Positions 36,464 through 44,722 of a stretch of DNA of 64,000 bases are shown here, in pieces (positions within the stretch are counted from its first letter, which is position 1; each line of letters opens with the position of its first letter). This DNA is from Tropicimonas sp. IMCC6043. Lineage in GTDB: Bacteria > Pseudomonadota > Alphaproteobacteria > Rhodobacterales > Rhodobacteraceae. The position numbers and the translations under genes are program-made. The notes beneath the pieces were generated by a model. That model ran no database searches. It worked only from the letters and a program-made list of their open reading frames with translations, and was not told the DNA's origin. The DNA lies in the NCBI RefSeq assembly GCF_004146235.1, contig NZ_SELO01000007.1, positions 120,070-184,069 on the forward strand, in the 5' to 3' direction.

Positions 36464-37978
36464 TTACTTCGCCGGCTCCAGCGCCTTCTCGTAGAGCGTC
36501 TCGCCGGCAAGGTCTTTCAGCGCCACGGTCATGACGGCGGTGTCCGGGTCGATATCGACCTGGCCGAAGAACTGCAGCCCGTCCGACGGCGGCAGGTTGG
36601 CCTTGCCGCCCTCCGGCGCCTTCACGAATTCGAGCTGCGGCCCGAAAGTGTTGTCGAGATCGTTCGGCCCGAAAGTGCCGGCATTGAGCGGACCGGCGAC
36701 GAACTCCCAGAACGGCTTGAACTCGGTAAACTGCGCCTTCTCCGGATCATAGTAATGCGCCGCGGCATAGTGGACGTCGGCGGTCAGGAAGACGACGTTC
36801 TCGATGTCGTTCGCCTTGACGAATTTCAGCACCTCGGCGAATTCAAGCTCGCGGCCGAGCGCCGGGCCGTCGCCATTGGCCATGTTCTCGAAGGCGGCAT
36901 CGCCGTCGCGCACCACGAGGCCGATCGGCATGTCGGAGGCGATCACCTTCCAGGTCGCCGTGGAATCTCGCAGGCTCTGCTCCAGCCAATCGATCTGTTC
37001 GGCGCCGAGGAACACCGTCTCGGGGCCCTGTTCTGTCTGGTCGTTGGCCGTGTTCGGGCCGCGATAGGTGCGCATGTCGAGCATGATGAGGTCCATCAGC
37101 GGCCCGTATTCGAACTTGCGGAAGATCCGCTCGGCGCTCTGGTCGTAGCGGATCGGCATGTATTCCGCGAAAGCTTCCTTGGAGCGCGCCGACAGCATCG
37201 CGACCGACTTCTCGGCATAGCGGTCGTCGGCGTTCAGCGTCTCCTGCGGATACCAGTTGTTGAGCGTCTCGTGGTCGTCCCACTGGACATAGATCGGCAC
37301 CCTGGCGTTGAAGGCGCGGATGTTTTCGTCCATCAGGTTGTATTTGTAGCGGCCGCGGAACTCGTCGAGCGTCTCGGCGACCTTTTCGACCTCGGGGATC
37401 ACGACGTTGGTCCAGACCGTGCCGTCCGCCAGGTCGACCTCGGGTTTGATCGGGCCGTCGGCATAGATCGTGTCGCCGTTATGGATGAAGAACTGCGGCT
37501 CGGCCTTGGCCATCTCGGCATAGATTCTCATGCCGCCCCAGTCCTTGTTGATGCCCCAGCCCTGGCCGGCAGTGTCGCCCGACCAGACGAAGCGGATGGG
37601 CTGCGCATCGGTCGGCGCGGTGTGGAGCATGCCCTCGACCGGTTCGCTGACGGCGTTCAGGTCTTCGAGCGAAACGAACCTGACGCGATAGTGGATATCG
37701 CTGCCGGCGGGCAGGCCGGTGACATCGACCTTGGCGGTAAAGTCCTGCGGCTCGAGTGCGGCGGGGCCGGTGATTGTGCGGGCATCAGAGAAGTCGGGCT
37801 TGGTGGCAACCTCGACGATCATTCGGGCGGGCCGGTCGGCGCGCGACCAGATGATCGCCGAATCGGCGGTCACGTCGCCGGCCTGAACGCCATAGGGCAG
37901 GGTGGGCGCATCGGCGGCGAAGGCCGGCGCGGCAAGGGCGCTCGCCAGGGCGGTGCCAAGGAAGAGTTTCTGGATCAT
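36464..37978 (-). CDS. phoD: PhoD-like alkaline phosphatase/phosphodiesterase
   Basis: 504 residues: a signal peptide MIQKLFLGTALASALAAPAF (mature start near Ala22), an N-terminal beta domain, then the metallophosphatase core with SGDTAG, FIHNGDTIYADG, YVQWDDHE, LDMRTYRGPN and FLTADVHYAA. These are the PhoD Fe/Ca-binding stretches. It releases phosphate from mono- or diesters, here probably in the periplasm. The signal lacks the usual twin-Arg pair. A Pho-box-like triple repeat lies 86-114 bases upstream. Confidence 0.93.
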   Translation of the reverse strand: MIQKLFLGTALASALAAPAFAADAPTLPYGVQAGDVTADSAIIWSRADRPARMIVEVATKPDFSDARTITGPAALEPQDFTAKVDVTGLPAGSDIHYRVRFVSLEDLNAVSEPVEGMLHTAPTDAQPIRFVWSGDTAGQGWGINKDWGGMRIYAEMAKAEPQFFIHNGDTIYADGPIKPEVDLADGTVWTNVVIPEVEKVAETLDEFRGRYKYNLMDENIRAFNARVPIYVQWDDHETLNNWYPQETLNADDRYAEKSVAMLSARSKEAFAEYMPIRYDQSAERIFRKFEYGPLMDLIMLDMRTYRGPNTANDQTEQGPETVFLGAEQIDWLEQSLRDSTATWKVIASDMPIGLVVRDGDAAFENMANGDGPALGRELEFAEVLKFVKANDIENVVFLTADVHYAAAHYYDPEKAQFTEFKPFWEFVAGPLNAGTFGPNDLDNTFGPQLEFVKAPEGGKANLPPSDGLQFFGQVDIDPDTAVMTVALKDLAGETLYEKALEPAK

Positions 37979-38063
37979 GTCTCGTCTCCGGGGATGTCGT
38001 CAGCGCACATCTGATCGGTGCGGCGCGAAGATTCCCCGGCCGGGCAACAGTCCGGTGTTGGTT

Positions 38064-38092
38064 CTGTGAACTTGTGGTGAAGGCTTTGTGAC
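38064..38092. promoter_or_regulatory. Pho-box-like array upstream of phoD
   Basis: Three TCAC cores on the minus strand (GTGA at 38066, 38077 and 38088 on the plus strand), spaced exactly 11 bases. The 7-plus-4-base layout with 11-base period is that of PhoB boxes, although the consensus is only partly met. It is placed 86-114 bases before the phoD start. Confidence 0.6.
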
Positions 38093-38139
38093 TGGCGGCG
38101 GCCGTGCCGCCCCGTCCATGCCAGAGCGCAGCAGGCGGG

Positions 38140-38835
38140 CTATGTCGCGTTCAGCCCCCATTTGGCTTCCCGCGCCTCGATCGCGGCGATCCGGTCGGCG
38201 CTGCCGGGATGGCTCATCAGCCAGGCCGGCGTGCCGTTTCCGAGCCCGCCGCCGGTCAGGTGCTCCAGCTTCCCAAACAGGCTCTTCTGCGCCGCCGTGC
38301 CGATCCCGGATTTCACCAGGAGCGCCGAGGCATAGGCGTCGGCCTCGAACTCGTCTTGCCGGCTGAGCCGGGCGGCGAGCAGCGAGGTCAGCATCATCGC
38401 GATCCAGGCGCCGAGGCCCGGCAGGAAACGGTTGAGAACGCCGGCCAGCGCCAGGCGCATCGCGTTCTGGCCGGAGAAATCGATCATCCGTCGCCGCGAA
38501 TGGCCGAGCGCGACATGGCCCAGCTCATGCGCGATGACGCTGGCGATCTCCTCGCCCGAGACCTCACCGGAGCGGTAGCGGTCATAGAAGCCGCGGGTGA
38601 TGAAGATCCGTCCGTCCGGCGCGGCGAGGCCGTTGATCGGCGCAACCTCGTAGATATGCACCCGGATCCGGTCGACCCCGAGCGCGGTCGCCATGCGGTC
38701 GGTCAGCCGCCGCAGACGTGCGTCGGCAAGCTCGGTGGAGCGCGCGTCGAGCTCGCGCGCCGTCTTCCAGGCCGAGAAGCGATACATCGCCAGCCCGTAG
38801 AGCAGCATCAGGAGGATCGGCGTGAGCTTCAGCAT
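38140..38835 (-). CDS. M48-family membrane metalloprotease
   Basis: 231 residues with an N-terminal membrane segment (about 3-19), the zinc motif HELGH (103-107) and the third ligand region DEFEADAYA, the M48 peptidase signature (HtpX/Oma1 relatives). Probably a membrane quality-control protease facing the cytoplasm or periplasm. Start at 38835 (MLKLTPIL), which puts the anchor at the N-terminus; the long open frame upstream is not used. The small hydrophobic-protein gene at 38960 is divergent. Confidence 0.85.
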   Translation of the reverse strand: MLKLTPILLMLLYGLAMYRFSAWKTARELDARSTELADARLRRLTDRMATALGVDRIRVHIYEVAPINGLAAPDGRIFITRGFYDRYRSGEVSGEEIASVIAHELGHVALGHSRRRMIDFSGQNAMRLALAGVLNRFLPGLGAWIAMMLTSLLAARLSRQDEFEADAYASALLVKSGIGTAAQKSLFGKLEHLTGGGLGNGTPAWLMSHPGSADRIAAIEAREAKWGLNAT

Positions 38836-38959
38836 GGGAAGAATATGGGATCTGCGGGCAACGCCGGCAAGTCGGCTTCGTCGAACCTGTCGCCCGCCAA
38901 GCTCCCGCCGCATTTCTGTGGGAGTCTTTGCGTGACGGCGTTCACCGGGACGTGCCTGC

Positions 38960-39427
38960 ATGCGGTTGATCATCGAACGATTTCACAGTTTCGCTTTGAG
39001 GCTTCTAGGCGGAGTCGGGCTGCTGATGGCGCTCGGCGTGCTCTCGACGATCCCGCGCGGATATGCGGCCGACCGTCCGGTCGGCCTCGTCATCGCCTTC
39101 GACGCGGTCTGCGTGCTCGCCAGCCTCGCCCTCCTGCTTGCACGTTTCACGCCCGGCTGGCTGCGTCGGCCGACCGACTCCGCGCATGCCCTGCACATCC
39201 TGATCGCTCTGGTCGGTGCGTTCTTCTTCGCCTTCGGGCCGATGGCGGGCATCTGGGTCGTCGGACAGGACCTGCCGGAGCCGCTGCCGGAGAGGTATCT
39301 GGCTATCGCGCTCCTGCCGTCCGCCGCACTGTCGCTGCTGCTCTGCCTCTCCGGGAGCGCGCTTGCCAAATGGCCGGCGCAGGACGGCCAGGCGCGGCAG
39401 AAGGGCGATCCGGTCGCCGGCGTCTGA
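38960..39427 (+). CDS. Hypothetical four-segment membrane protein
   Basis: 155 residues. Four hydrophobic stretches (about 10-28, 40-60, 75-100 and 112-132) with basic loops (FTPGWLRRPTD) and a polar tail AQDGQARQKGDPVAG. No family recognised. The ATG has no strong ribosome site, and the case for a real gene is the membrane pattern plus the lack of any better frame. Convergent with the VWA gene, 15 bases apart. Confidence 0.55.
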   Translation: MRLIIERFHSFALRLLGGVGLLMALGVLSTIPRGYAADRPVGLVIAFDAVCVLASLALLLARFTPGWLRRPTDSAHALHILIALVGAFFFAFGPMAGIWVVGQDLPEPLPERYLAIALLPSAALSLLLCLSGSALAKWPAQDGQARQKGDPVAGV

Positions 39428-39442
39428 CCCGGCAAAGTCTGC

Positions 39443-40624
39443 TTAGGTTAGCAGCCGCATCCCGCGATCGATCCCCTCCAGTGTCATCGGCACCATCCGC
39501 CCCTCGAAGAGCTCCCGCACCATGCCGATCGTCGGCGTGTACTGCCAGTGCCGCTCAGGCACCGGGTTGATCCAGAGGCTGTCGGGCCATTGCGTGCGGG
39601 CGCGGGTGAGCCAGGTCTGGCCCGCCTCGTCGTTCCAGTGCTCGTTCGCCCCGCCCCGATGGAGCAGCTCGTAGGGGCTCATCGAGGCATCGCCGACGAA
39701 GATGCATTTATAGTCCGGCCCGTAGGTGTTGAGCACTTCCCATGTCGGTATCTGCGCGTCCCAGCGGCGGACATTGTCGCGCCAGACACCCTCGTAGAGG
39801 CAGTTGTGGAAGTAGCAGTATTCGAGATGCTTGAACTCGGCGCGGGCGGCCGAGAAGAGCTCCTCGACCACCTTGATGAACGGGTCCATCGATCCGCCGA
39901 CATCGAGGAACATCACCACCTTGACGGCGTTGTGGCGCTCGGGGCGCATCTTGACGTCGAGATAGCCGTGATCGGCGGTCGCCCGGATCGTCCCGTCGAG
40001 ATCGAGCTCGTCATGCGCGCCGCGCCGCGCCCATTGGCGCAGCCGTTTGAGCGCCACCTTGATATTGCGGGTTCCAAGCTCGACGCCGTCGTCGAAATTG
40101 CGGAACTCGCGCCGGTCCCAGACCTTCACGGCGCGCCGGTGGCGGCTCTCGTTCTGCCCGATGCGCACGCCTTCGGGATTGTAGCCGTTGGCGCCGAAGG
40201 GCGAGGTGCCGGCGGTGCCGATCCACTTGCTGCCGCCCTCGTGGCGTCCCTCCTGCTGGGCGAGTCGCTTGCGGAGGGTCTCCATCAGCGCATCGAAACC
40301 GCCGAGCGCCTCGATCTCGGCCATTTCCTCGGGGGTGAGGATCTTCTCCGCCTGTGCGCGCAGCCAGTCGGCGGGCAGGGCGAGCGCTTCGAGCACCGCC
40401 TCGGTCGGGAGGGTTTCCAGCCCCTCGAAACTTGCTGCAAAGGCGCGATCGAACCGGTCGAGATGGCGCTCGTCCTTCACCATCGCGGCCCGCGCGAGGT
40501 AGTAGAAGCCCTCGATGTCGTAGGTGACGAGTCCTGCCGACATGCCTTCGAGGAAGGCGAGATATTCGCGCAGGCTCACCGGAACGCCGCCGCTGCGAAG
40601 GTTTTCGAAGAAGGGCAGGAACAT
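39443..40624 (-). CDS. VWA-domain (CoxE-like) protein
   Basis: 393 residues. An N-terminal helical part (MFLPFFENLRSGGVPVS to about 110) and a C-terminal VWA domain with a MIDAS-like FLDVGGSMDPFIKVVEE. The usual DxSxS reads D-x-G-x-S here, as in several CoxE-like proteins. Relatives usually work with a MoxR AAA+ ATPase as metal-insertion or assembly machinery. No moxR gene is adjacent in this window, which is odd. Start at 40624 avoids about 90 codons of unlike upstream frame. Confidence 0.85.
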   Translation of the reverse strand: MFLPFFENLRSGGVPVSLREYLAFLEGMSAGLVTYDIEGFYYLARAAMVKDERHLDRFDRAFAASFEGLETLPTEAVLEALALPADWLRAQAEKILTPEEMAEIEALGGFDALMETLRKRLAQQEGRHEGGSKWIGTAGTSPFGANGYNPEGVRIGQNESRHRRAVKVWDRREFRNFDDGVELGTRNIKVALKRLRQWARRGAHDELDLDGTIRATADHGYLDVKMRPERHNAVKVVMFLDVGGSMDPFIKVVEELFSAARAEFKHLEYCYFHNCLYEGVWRDNVRRWDAQIPTWEVLNTYGPDYKCIFVGDASMSPYELLHRGGANEHWNDEAGQTWLTRARTQWPDSLWINPVPERHWQYTPTIGMVRELFEGRMVPMTLEGIDRGMRLLT

Positions 40625-40889
40625 CGGGACTCCGTGTGGTGGTGCCCCAGCCTCCCGCGGTGTCCCGCCGAGGTCAACACCCGGGGCGCGACCGCGACGC
40701 GTCGGCCCTGCGGGAGGGCGCGGATTTCTGTATCGAGACAGGGCGACGGCACCGGGCAGGTGTCGCGGAAGTGACCTGCCTGACGGTCGGCAAATGGTAG
40801 AGCCTCCGCAGGGGGTGGTGTTCTCAAGTTTCGGAGTTGGACCGGGCCAACGTCGCGGGATGGCCATACCGGCCGGGGCGAAGCCTGTG

Positions 40890-41501
40890 CTATCCACGGA
40901 CGTTCAGGCGCAGCCAGCGGTGCGGCGCGTCCGGATCCTGCATCCGCAGGAAGGTGTAGCCGGTCCGGTTCCAGGGGCGGATCGCGTCCCGGAGGTTGTC
41001 CAGCACGAAATCCCCGGTATCGGTCCGCACGACCAGGACGGCATGGGATTGGCCCGAGCGATCGAGAACCGTCGTCAGCAGCAGCCGGGACGGATCGTAG
41101 CCAAGAGCCACCAACTCGCGTTTCTTGAGAAGCGCGAGATCCTCGCAATCGCCGCCGCGGGCGGTGGGAAGCGTCCAGACATCCGGTTTCCGGTACTGGA
41201 CCTCGTCCGCGATTTCATGTGTGGACCGGTTGATCCGGCGGCTCAGCGCGCCGAGATCGGCAAGCTCCGGGGCGCTCGTCCGGGTCGGGCCGGCGCAAGC
41301 CCAGCGATAGGTCGCGCACAGACCCACTGCGCCGCGCGGCGCGGCGACCGGTCCCTGGCTTGGCAGGAAGGACCCGGCCGTGGCCGCTCCGGCGGTGGCA
41401 AGCCATACCAGCGCAACACCGACCGCGATCGCACCCCGCACGCGCGGACGGCAGCGTTCGGCGCGCGGCTCTCCTGTCGCGAAACGGTCTCCCTGTCGCA
41501 T
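40890..41501 (-). CDS. Bacterial transglutaminase-like cysteine protease (BTLCP)
   Basis: 203 residues. A basic start and a hydrophobic signal (about 22-42), then the BTLCP fold with Cys in RGGDCEDLALLKKRE, His in SGQSHAVLVVR and Asp in FVLDNLRD. This is the complete catalytic triad of PF06035. Relatives such as LapG cut adhesins or process surface proteins; others are linked to type I-secreted giant proteins. A possible partner is the acidic repeat protein at 42005, which is divergent. Start ATG at 41501; longer frames upstream lack a signal. Confidence 0.85.
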   Translation of the reverse strand: MRQGDRFATGEPRAERCRPRVRGAIAVGVALVWLATAGAATAGSFLPSQGPVAAPRGAVGLCATYRWACAGPTRTSAPELADLGALSRRINRSTHEIADEVQYRKPDVWTLPTARGGDCEDLALLKKRELVALGYDPSRLLLTTVLDRSGQSHAVLVVRTDTGDFVLDNLRDAIRPWNRTGYTFLRMQDPDAPHRWLRLNVRG

Positions 41502-42004
41502 CCGTCTTCTCCCGTCGTTCCGTATCGTCCTCTGGCCGTCTTGAAGCGGCTCGTTCAGTGCTTCTAACCGCTCTGGCCCTCTCGGCCCAAGCCGCCGGAA
41601 CGGATTCGGCAGAAAACCGCCACGATCAGGCGCCATGTGCTGCGCGGTGCCCGTTTCGTCCGTCCGGGAAACGATACTTGCGATCTCGCCGAAACTATCC
41701 TGACAATTGGTTAAAATGGGGCCGGAATGGGTCAAAATGAGGGCTGTTTCTGTCTGGGTTCCTTGTTTTTTCCCAAAAAATGTCATAAAGTTATCTGGAT
41801 GGGGCTAAGAGGCCCGTGCGCAATTTTCGGCGTCAGTCGAGGAATCGTCGGCCCGTATTTCCACGACGGTTTCGAGGCAAAGACGGCGTTCCACGTGCCT
41901 TCCAGCCGCGCCGGGTGACCAGTTCGGTCTCCCGACGTTGCGGGGCGCGAGGGCGCTTCAAGGGGCTGCCGGGAAGTCCGCGCATTCAGAACAGGAGAGC
42001 AAAA
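41502..42004. other. AT-rich intergenic region with paired sites, between BTLCP and secreted repeat protein
   Basis: 503 bases, clearly richer in A/T than the surroundings over 41690-41800. Two copies of GGTYAAAATGRGG start at 41709 and 41730, exactly 21 bases (two helix turns) apart. A TTTTTT-CCC-AAAAAA dyad is at 41766-41780. No credible gene. Likely the promoter/regulatory region for the divergent pair. Confidence 0.5.
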
Positions 42005-42754
42005 ATGATTCTTAAGAGAGCAATTTATCCGCTCGCCGGCGCGCTGGTGGTTCTCTCCACCGGTGTTTCGAGCCCGGCACGCGCGCAGCAGGTGCCGGAT
42101 GTTTGCACGGTCGGCATCGCGCGATCCGCGATTTCCACCGGCCAGGAAAATGCCCTGTGCGGCTGCACAGCGCTGACCCGCGGCATGGTGGAATATGTGC
42201 AGCGGCGTACGGACTTCGTCCGCCTGCTGGACGGCTACCAGGGCGCCTGCCCGGGGTTGGCGATGGCCCTTGCTGACGTGCCCACGGCCTCGATACGGGC
42301 GCGCGCGCCGGGGGGCTCCGGGGATCGTGGCGGCAGTAGCGGCAGGGAAGCCGGACCCGGCGGAGCCCCGACTGCGGCAGGCTTCTCGACCGGCGACACC
42401 GATGACGGTCCAGGTGGCGGATCCGATGATACGGGCGACGACAATGATACTGGCGGCGGAAGCAGTTTCGACGATGGTGGGGTTGCCGACGACACTCCCG
42501 GCGACGACGGCGGCACTGGCACGGACGTCCCCGGCGATGATGGTGGCGCTGGAGCGGACGAACCCGGCGACGATGATGGCACTGGCACGGACGATCCCGG
42601 CGATGACGGCAATGGTGCCGGCAACGAAACGAAGGGCAACAACGGCCACGGCAACGACGATGACGGGTTTGATTCGAGCAACCCGAGCCGCGGTAAAGGG
42701 AAGTCCTCGGATGGCAGCGATCAGGACGGCCGGTCTCCCGGGCGCCAGAAGTGA
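42005..42754 (+). CDS. Secreted Asp/Gly-rich protein with tandem repeats
   Basis: 249 residues: a signal peptide (MILKRAIYPLAGALVVLS to SPARAQ), a small four-cysteine region (about 33-90, with ALCGCTALTRG and GACPG), then a highly acidic Gly/Asp-rich tail. Within it are four 11-residue repeats of the form x-PGDD-x-x-x-G-x-D/N (residues 164-207). The tail pattern with alternating Asp and Gly suggests calcium binding. No family recognised. The ATG follows AACAGGAGAGCAAAA. The repeats may vary between strains. Followed by a strong hairpin. Confidence 0.8.
   Translation: MILKRAIYPLAGALVVLSTGVSSPARAQQVPDVCTVGIARSAISTGQENALCGCTALTRGMVEYVQRRTDFVRLLDGYQGACPGLAMALADVPTASIRARAPGGSGDRGGSSGREAGPGGAPTAAGFSTGDTDDGPGGGSDDTGDDNDTGGGSSFDDGGVADDTPGDDGGTGTDVPGDDGGAGADEPGDDDGTGTDDPGDDGNGAGNETKGNNGHGNDDDGFDSSNPSRGKGKSSDGSDQDGRSPGRQK
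42494..42625 (+). repeat. Four 33-base tandem repeats encoding 11-residue acidic units
   Basis: Units begin at 42494, 42527, 42560 and 42593, each coding x-PGDD followed by six Gly/Thr/Ala/Asp/Asn residues. They are imperfect at DNA level but in frame, so copy number can change without a frameshift. Confidence 0.85.
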
Positions 42755-42760
42755 CTCACC

Positions 42761-42782
42761 GGGCGCATCCTCGGATGCGCCC
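42761..42782. terminator. Strong hairpin between two convergent genes
   Basis: GGGCGCATCC/GGATGCGCCC: a 10-bp perfect inverted repeat with two central bases, in practice a 9-bp stem with a four-base loop (CTCG). It lies 7 bases past the acidic-protein stop and ends 8 bases before the stop of the convergent 54-residue gene, so it could serve both. Confidence 0.7.
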
Positions 42783-42790
42783 CTGTCCCG

Positions 42791-42955
42791 TCAAACCATC
42801 CGTTCGAGGAAGATCGTCACGAACAACCCTGCCAATGCGAGGGCTATGGCGTAGCCGCCGGCGTATTGCGCGATATCCGCAGGCTTCCCGCCGCGCTTCC
42901 GCGCCAGCATGCCGCCCCAGATCGCGCCTGCGATTGCTGCCAGAATGACAATCAT
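42791..42955 (-). CDS. Small membrane protein, 54 residues
   Basis: Short gene not listed by length-based callers. MIVILAAIAGAIWGGMLARK, then a polar RGGKPADIAQYAGG turn and a second hydrophobic stretch to FLERMV. Two membrane segments with a basic loop. I recall close relatives in Rhodobacteraceae, usually unnamed. It precedes the DUF2927 lipoprotein on the same strand's downstream side, separated by 30 bases. Function unknown. Confidence 0.75.
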   Translation of the reverse strand: MIVILAAIAGAIWGGMLARKRGGKPADIAQYAGGYAIALALAGLFVTIFLERMV

Positions 42956-42985
42956 CCCTGTCTCCCGCTCGTCCTTCCCCGCGGC

Positions 42986-44359
42986 TTACAAGCGGGGCGG
43001 AGCGGGGGCAAGGGCGGCGATCTCGGCGGCGCGTTCGCGCACCAGCCTGTCGGAACCGAACCCGTAGCGCGCCCAGCCGAGCGCCTCCTGGCGCAGACCG
43101 CGCGCCTCCGCCACCCGGCCGAGCAGATCAAGCGCCTCGGCGCGCATCATCAGCAAGGTCGAGAGCAGAGCGGCGTTTTCGGCGGCGCGCACGGCAGGAA
43201 GGCTTTCGTCGATCAGCTCGAGCGTTGCCTGCGCCTGCCCGGCGCTGAGCGTGAAGGCTGCGATCTGCATGGCGACATGGGCGGCCTGGATCTGGGCGTC
43301 GGGGAGAGAGCGGTAGATTTCGTAGGATTCGAGGAAGGCGGTCAACGCCTTCTCCGGCTGGTCGGCGAGCGTCAGCCGCCCGTAGGCGTAAAGCGAGAAG
43401 GCCATCCGCGTGTCGTGCCAGCCGGCCTCGCGAGCGAGATCGACGGCTCGGGCCGCCTGGGCGCGGCGATAGGCTGGCGCGCCGCGTGGTCCGAGCGCGT
43501 CCTCGATCGCCTCGCTCCAGATATGTGGTGTCGGCGGGCTCGGCGGCGGACCTTTGCGCGCGCCAGCCGGGTTGAGGCGGTCGAGGATCGACGGCAATAT
43601 GGCCGCCACCTGCGGTTGGCCCATGCCGTTGGCGAGTGCCGGATCATATGTCACGCGCAGCATCAGCATGTCGAACCCGGTCAGCACGGTGTGGAAATTG
43701 TCGTCGTTGAAGACCGAATCCGGCAGGCGGTAGAGGTCGTTCAGCGGCCCGAGCGCCTGTGCGATCTCCTCGTGCAGGCAGTCGCGGGCCTCTTGCGGGC
43801 TGACATCGCCCGGAAGGAAGACCGACGCGACCTCGCGGCTCTCGAGCGTGGTCCAGTCAACTGTGTCGGTGCGGCGGGCGGCGCGGAATTCGTCCCAGCC
43901 GCGCACCCTCGGGACAACGAAACAGGCGGCCTGGGGCACGGCGCGTTGCAAGGTGCGGCGCGGCAGCACCTCGACCACGATCTTCGCGGTCTCGCCTGGT
44001 CTTGCGGCGCGGACCGGCACATTTGCCTCACGCTGGAGCCGGCCGATGAGCCGGTCGAGATCGCGGCGCACGCTCGGTGCGGCGGCGCCGCGCAGTTCGA
44101 TCGGGATCTCGCCCTCGAAACGAGTGAAGCGGGGGACCTCGCGGCCGCTCTCAAGTTCGAAAGTGAGGGCAAGGAAGTCGCCGGCGAGCTGGCGGTTGGT
44201 CCGGACGCTCGGGGTGGCGCGGACGGCGCGGAAGTTCTGCATCGGCGGCAGCGGCTCGGCGAAACTCGCCCGCCGCTCGGCAACATCGGCCGAAGGCATC
44301 GGCGCACAGGCCGCGAGCACCAACGCCAGCGCGGTCAGGCCTACCGCACGCAGCCTCAC
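42986..44359 (-). CDS. DUF2927 lipoprotein
   Basis: 457 residues from a GTG start that overlaps the upstream stop as GTGA. The lipobox LALVLAAC puts the lipidated Cys at residue 18. The DUF2927 core runs from about 95 to 260 with the GWDEFRAARRT and CLHEEIAQALGPLNDLYRLP motifs. The second carries conserved His-Glu-Glu typical of a metal protease-like family. A helical repeat region (about 320-440) follows. Envelope location, unknown activity. Using the GTG gives a proper lipoprotein signal; the longer frame would hide it. Confidence 0.85.
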   Translation of the reverse strand: MRLRAVGLTALALVLAACAPMPSADVAERRASFAEPLPPMQNFRAVRATPSVRTNRQLAGDFLALTFELESGREVPRFTRFEGEIPIELRGAAAPSVRRDLDRLIGRLQREANVPVRAARPGETAKIVVEVLPRRTLQRAVPQAACFVVPRVRGWDEFRAARRTDTVDWTTLESREVASVFLPGDVSPQEARDCLHEEIAQALGPLNDLYRLPDSVFNDDNFHTVLTGFDMLMLRVTYDPALANGMGQPQVAAILPSILDRLNPAGARKGPPPSPPTPHIWSEAIEDALGPRGAPAYRRAQAARAVDLAREAGWHDTRMAFSLYAYGRLTLADQPEKALTAFLESYEIYRSLPDAQIQAAHVAMQIAAFTLSAGQAQATLELIDESLPAVRAAENAALLSTLLMMRAEALDLLGRVAEARGLRQEALGWARYGFGSDRLVRERAAEIAALAPAPPRL

Positions 44360-44595
44360 GAGAGCACCCGCCGGAACGCGACAAAAGTCGTGAGCGCGGT
44401 GATCCGGTCGCGGAGCCGGCGGGACTCGACGCGGTAATGCCGGGGCGTCCATTGGACCGCGGCGCAGGCGTCTTCATGGACCGTCTCGGCGACGGAACTC
44501 TCGTAGAAGTCGAGATAGCCGGTCGATAGCCGGCGCCACTCCGCTTCGTCCCCTGCCTCGACGGGACGAACCGTAACCATTGCTCTTTCGGACAT
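44356..44595 (-). pseudogene. GNAT acetyltransferase remnant with internal in-frame deletion
   Basis: 79 residues. The first 35 (VTVRPVEAGDEAEWRRLSTG, then YLDFYESSV) match the start of a GNAT family. Residues 46-78 (WTPRHYRVESRRLRDRITAL, then TTFVAFRRV) match its C-terminal end with YWTTQ-type and LYDRV-type motifs. The roughly 70-80 residues between, including the acetyl-CoA loop, are missing, yet the frame is kept. The gene is thus an internally deleted remnant. It overlaps the downstream DUF2927 start as GTGA, so its translation may still serve coupling. Confidence 0.7.
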
Positions 44596-44722
44596 TGTTG
44601 TTTCCGTCCTTTTCTGCGCGCGAGGCTAGCGCGGGAGCAAATCGGGTGGAAACGGTTTGGACCGACCTTCTGGTAACAATCAGCGGAGCGTTGCACGGCT
44701 GCCGCTGTAGCAGGGCGCAGGA

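Noticed and set aside
42494..42625. CRISPR array
   Set aside because: The repeats are contiguous coding units without spacers and lie in frame inside a secreted protein.
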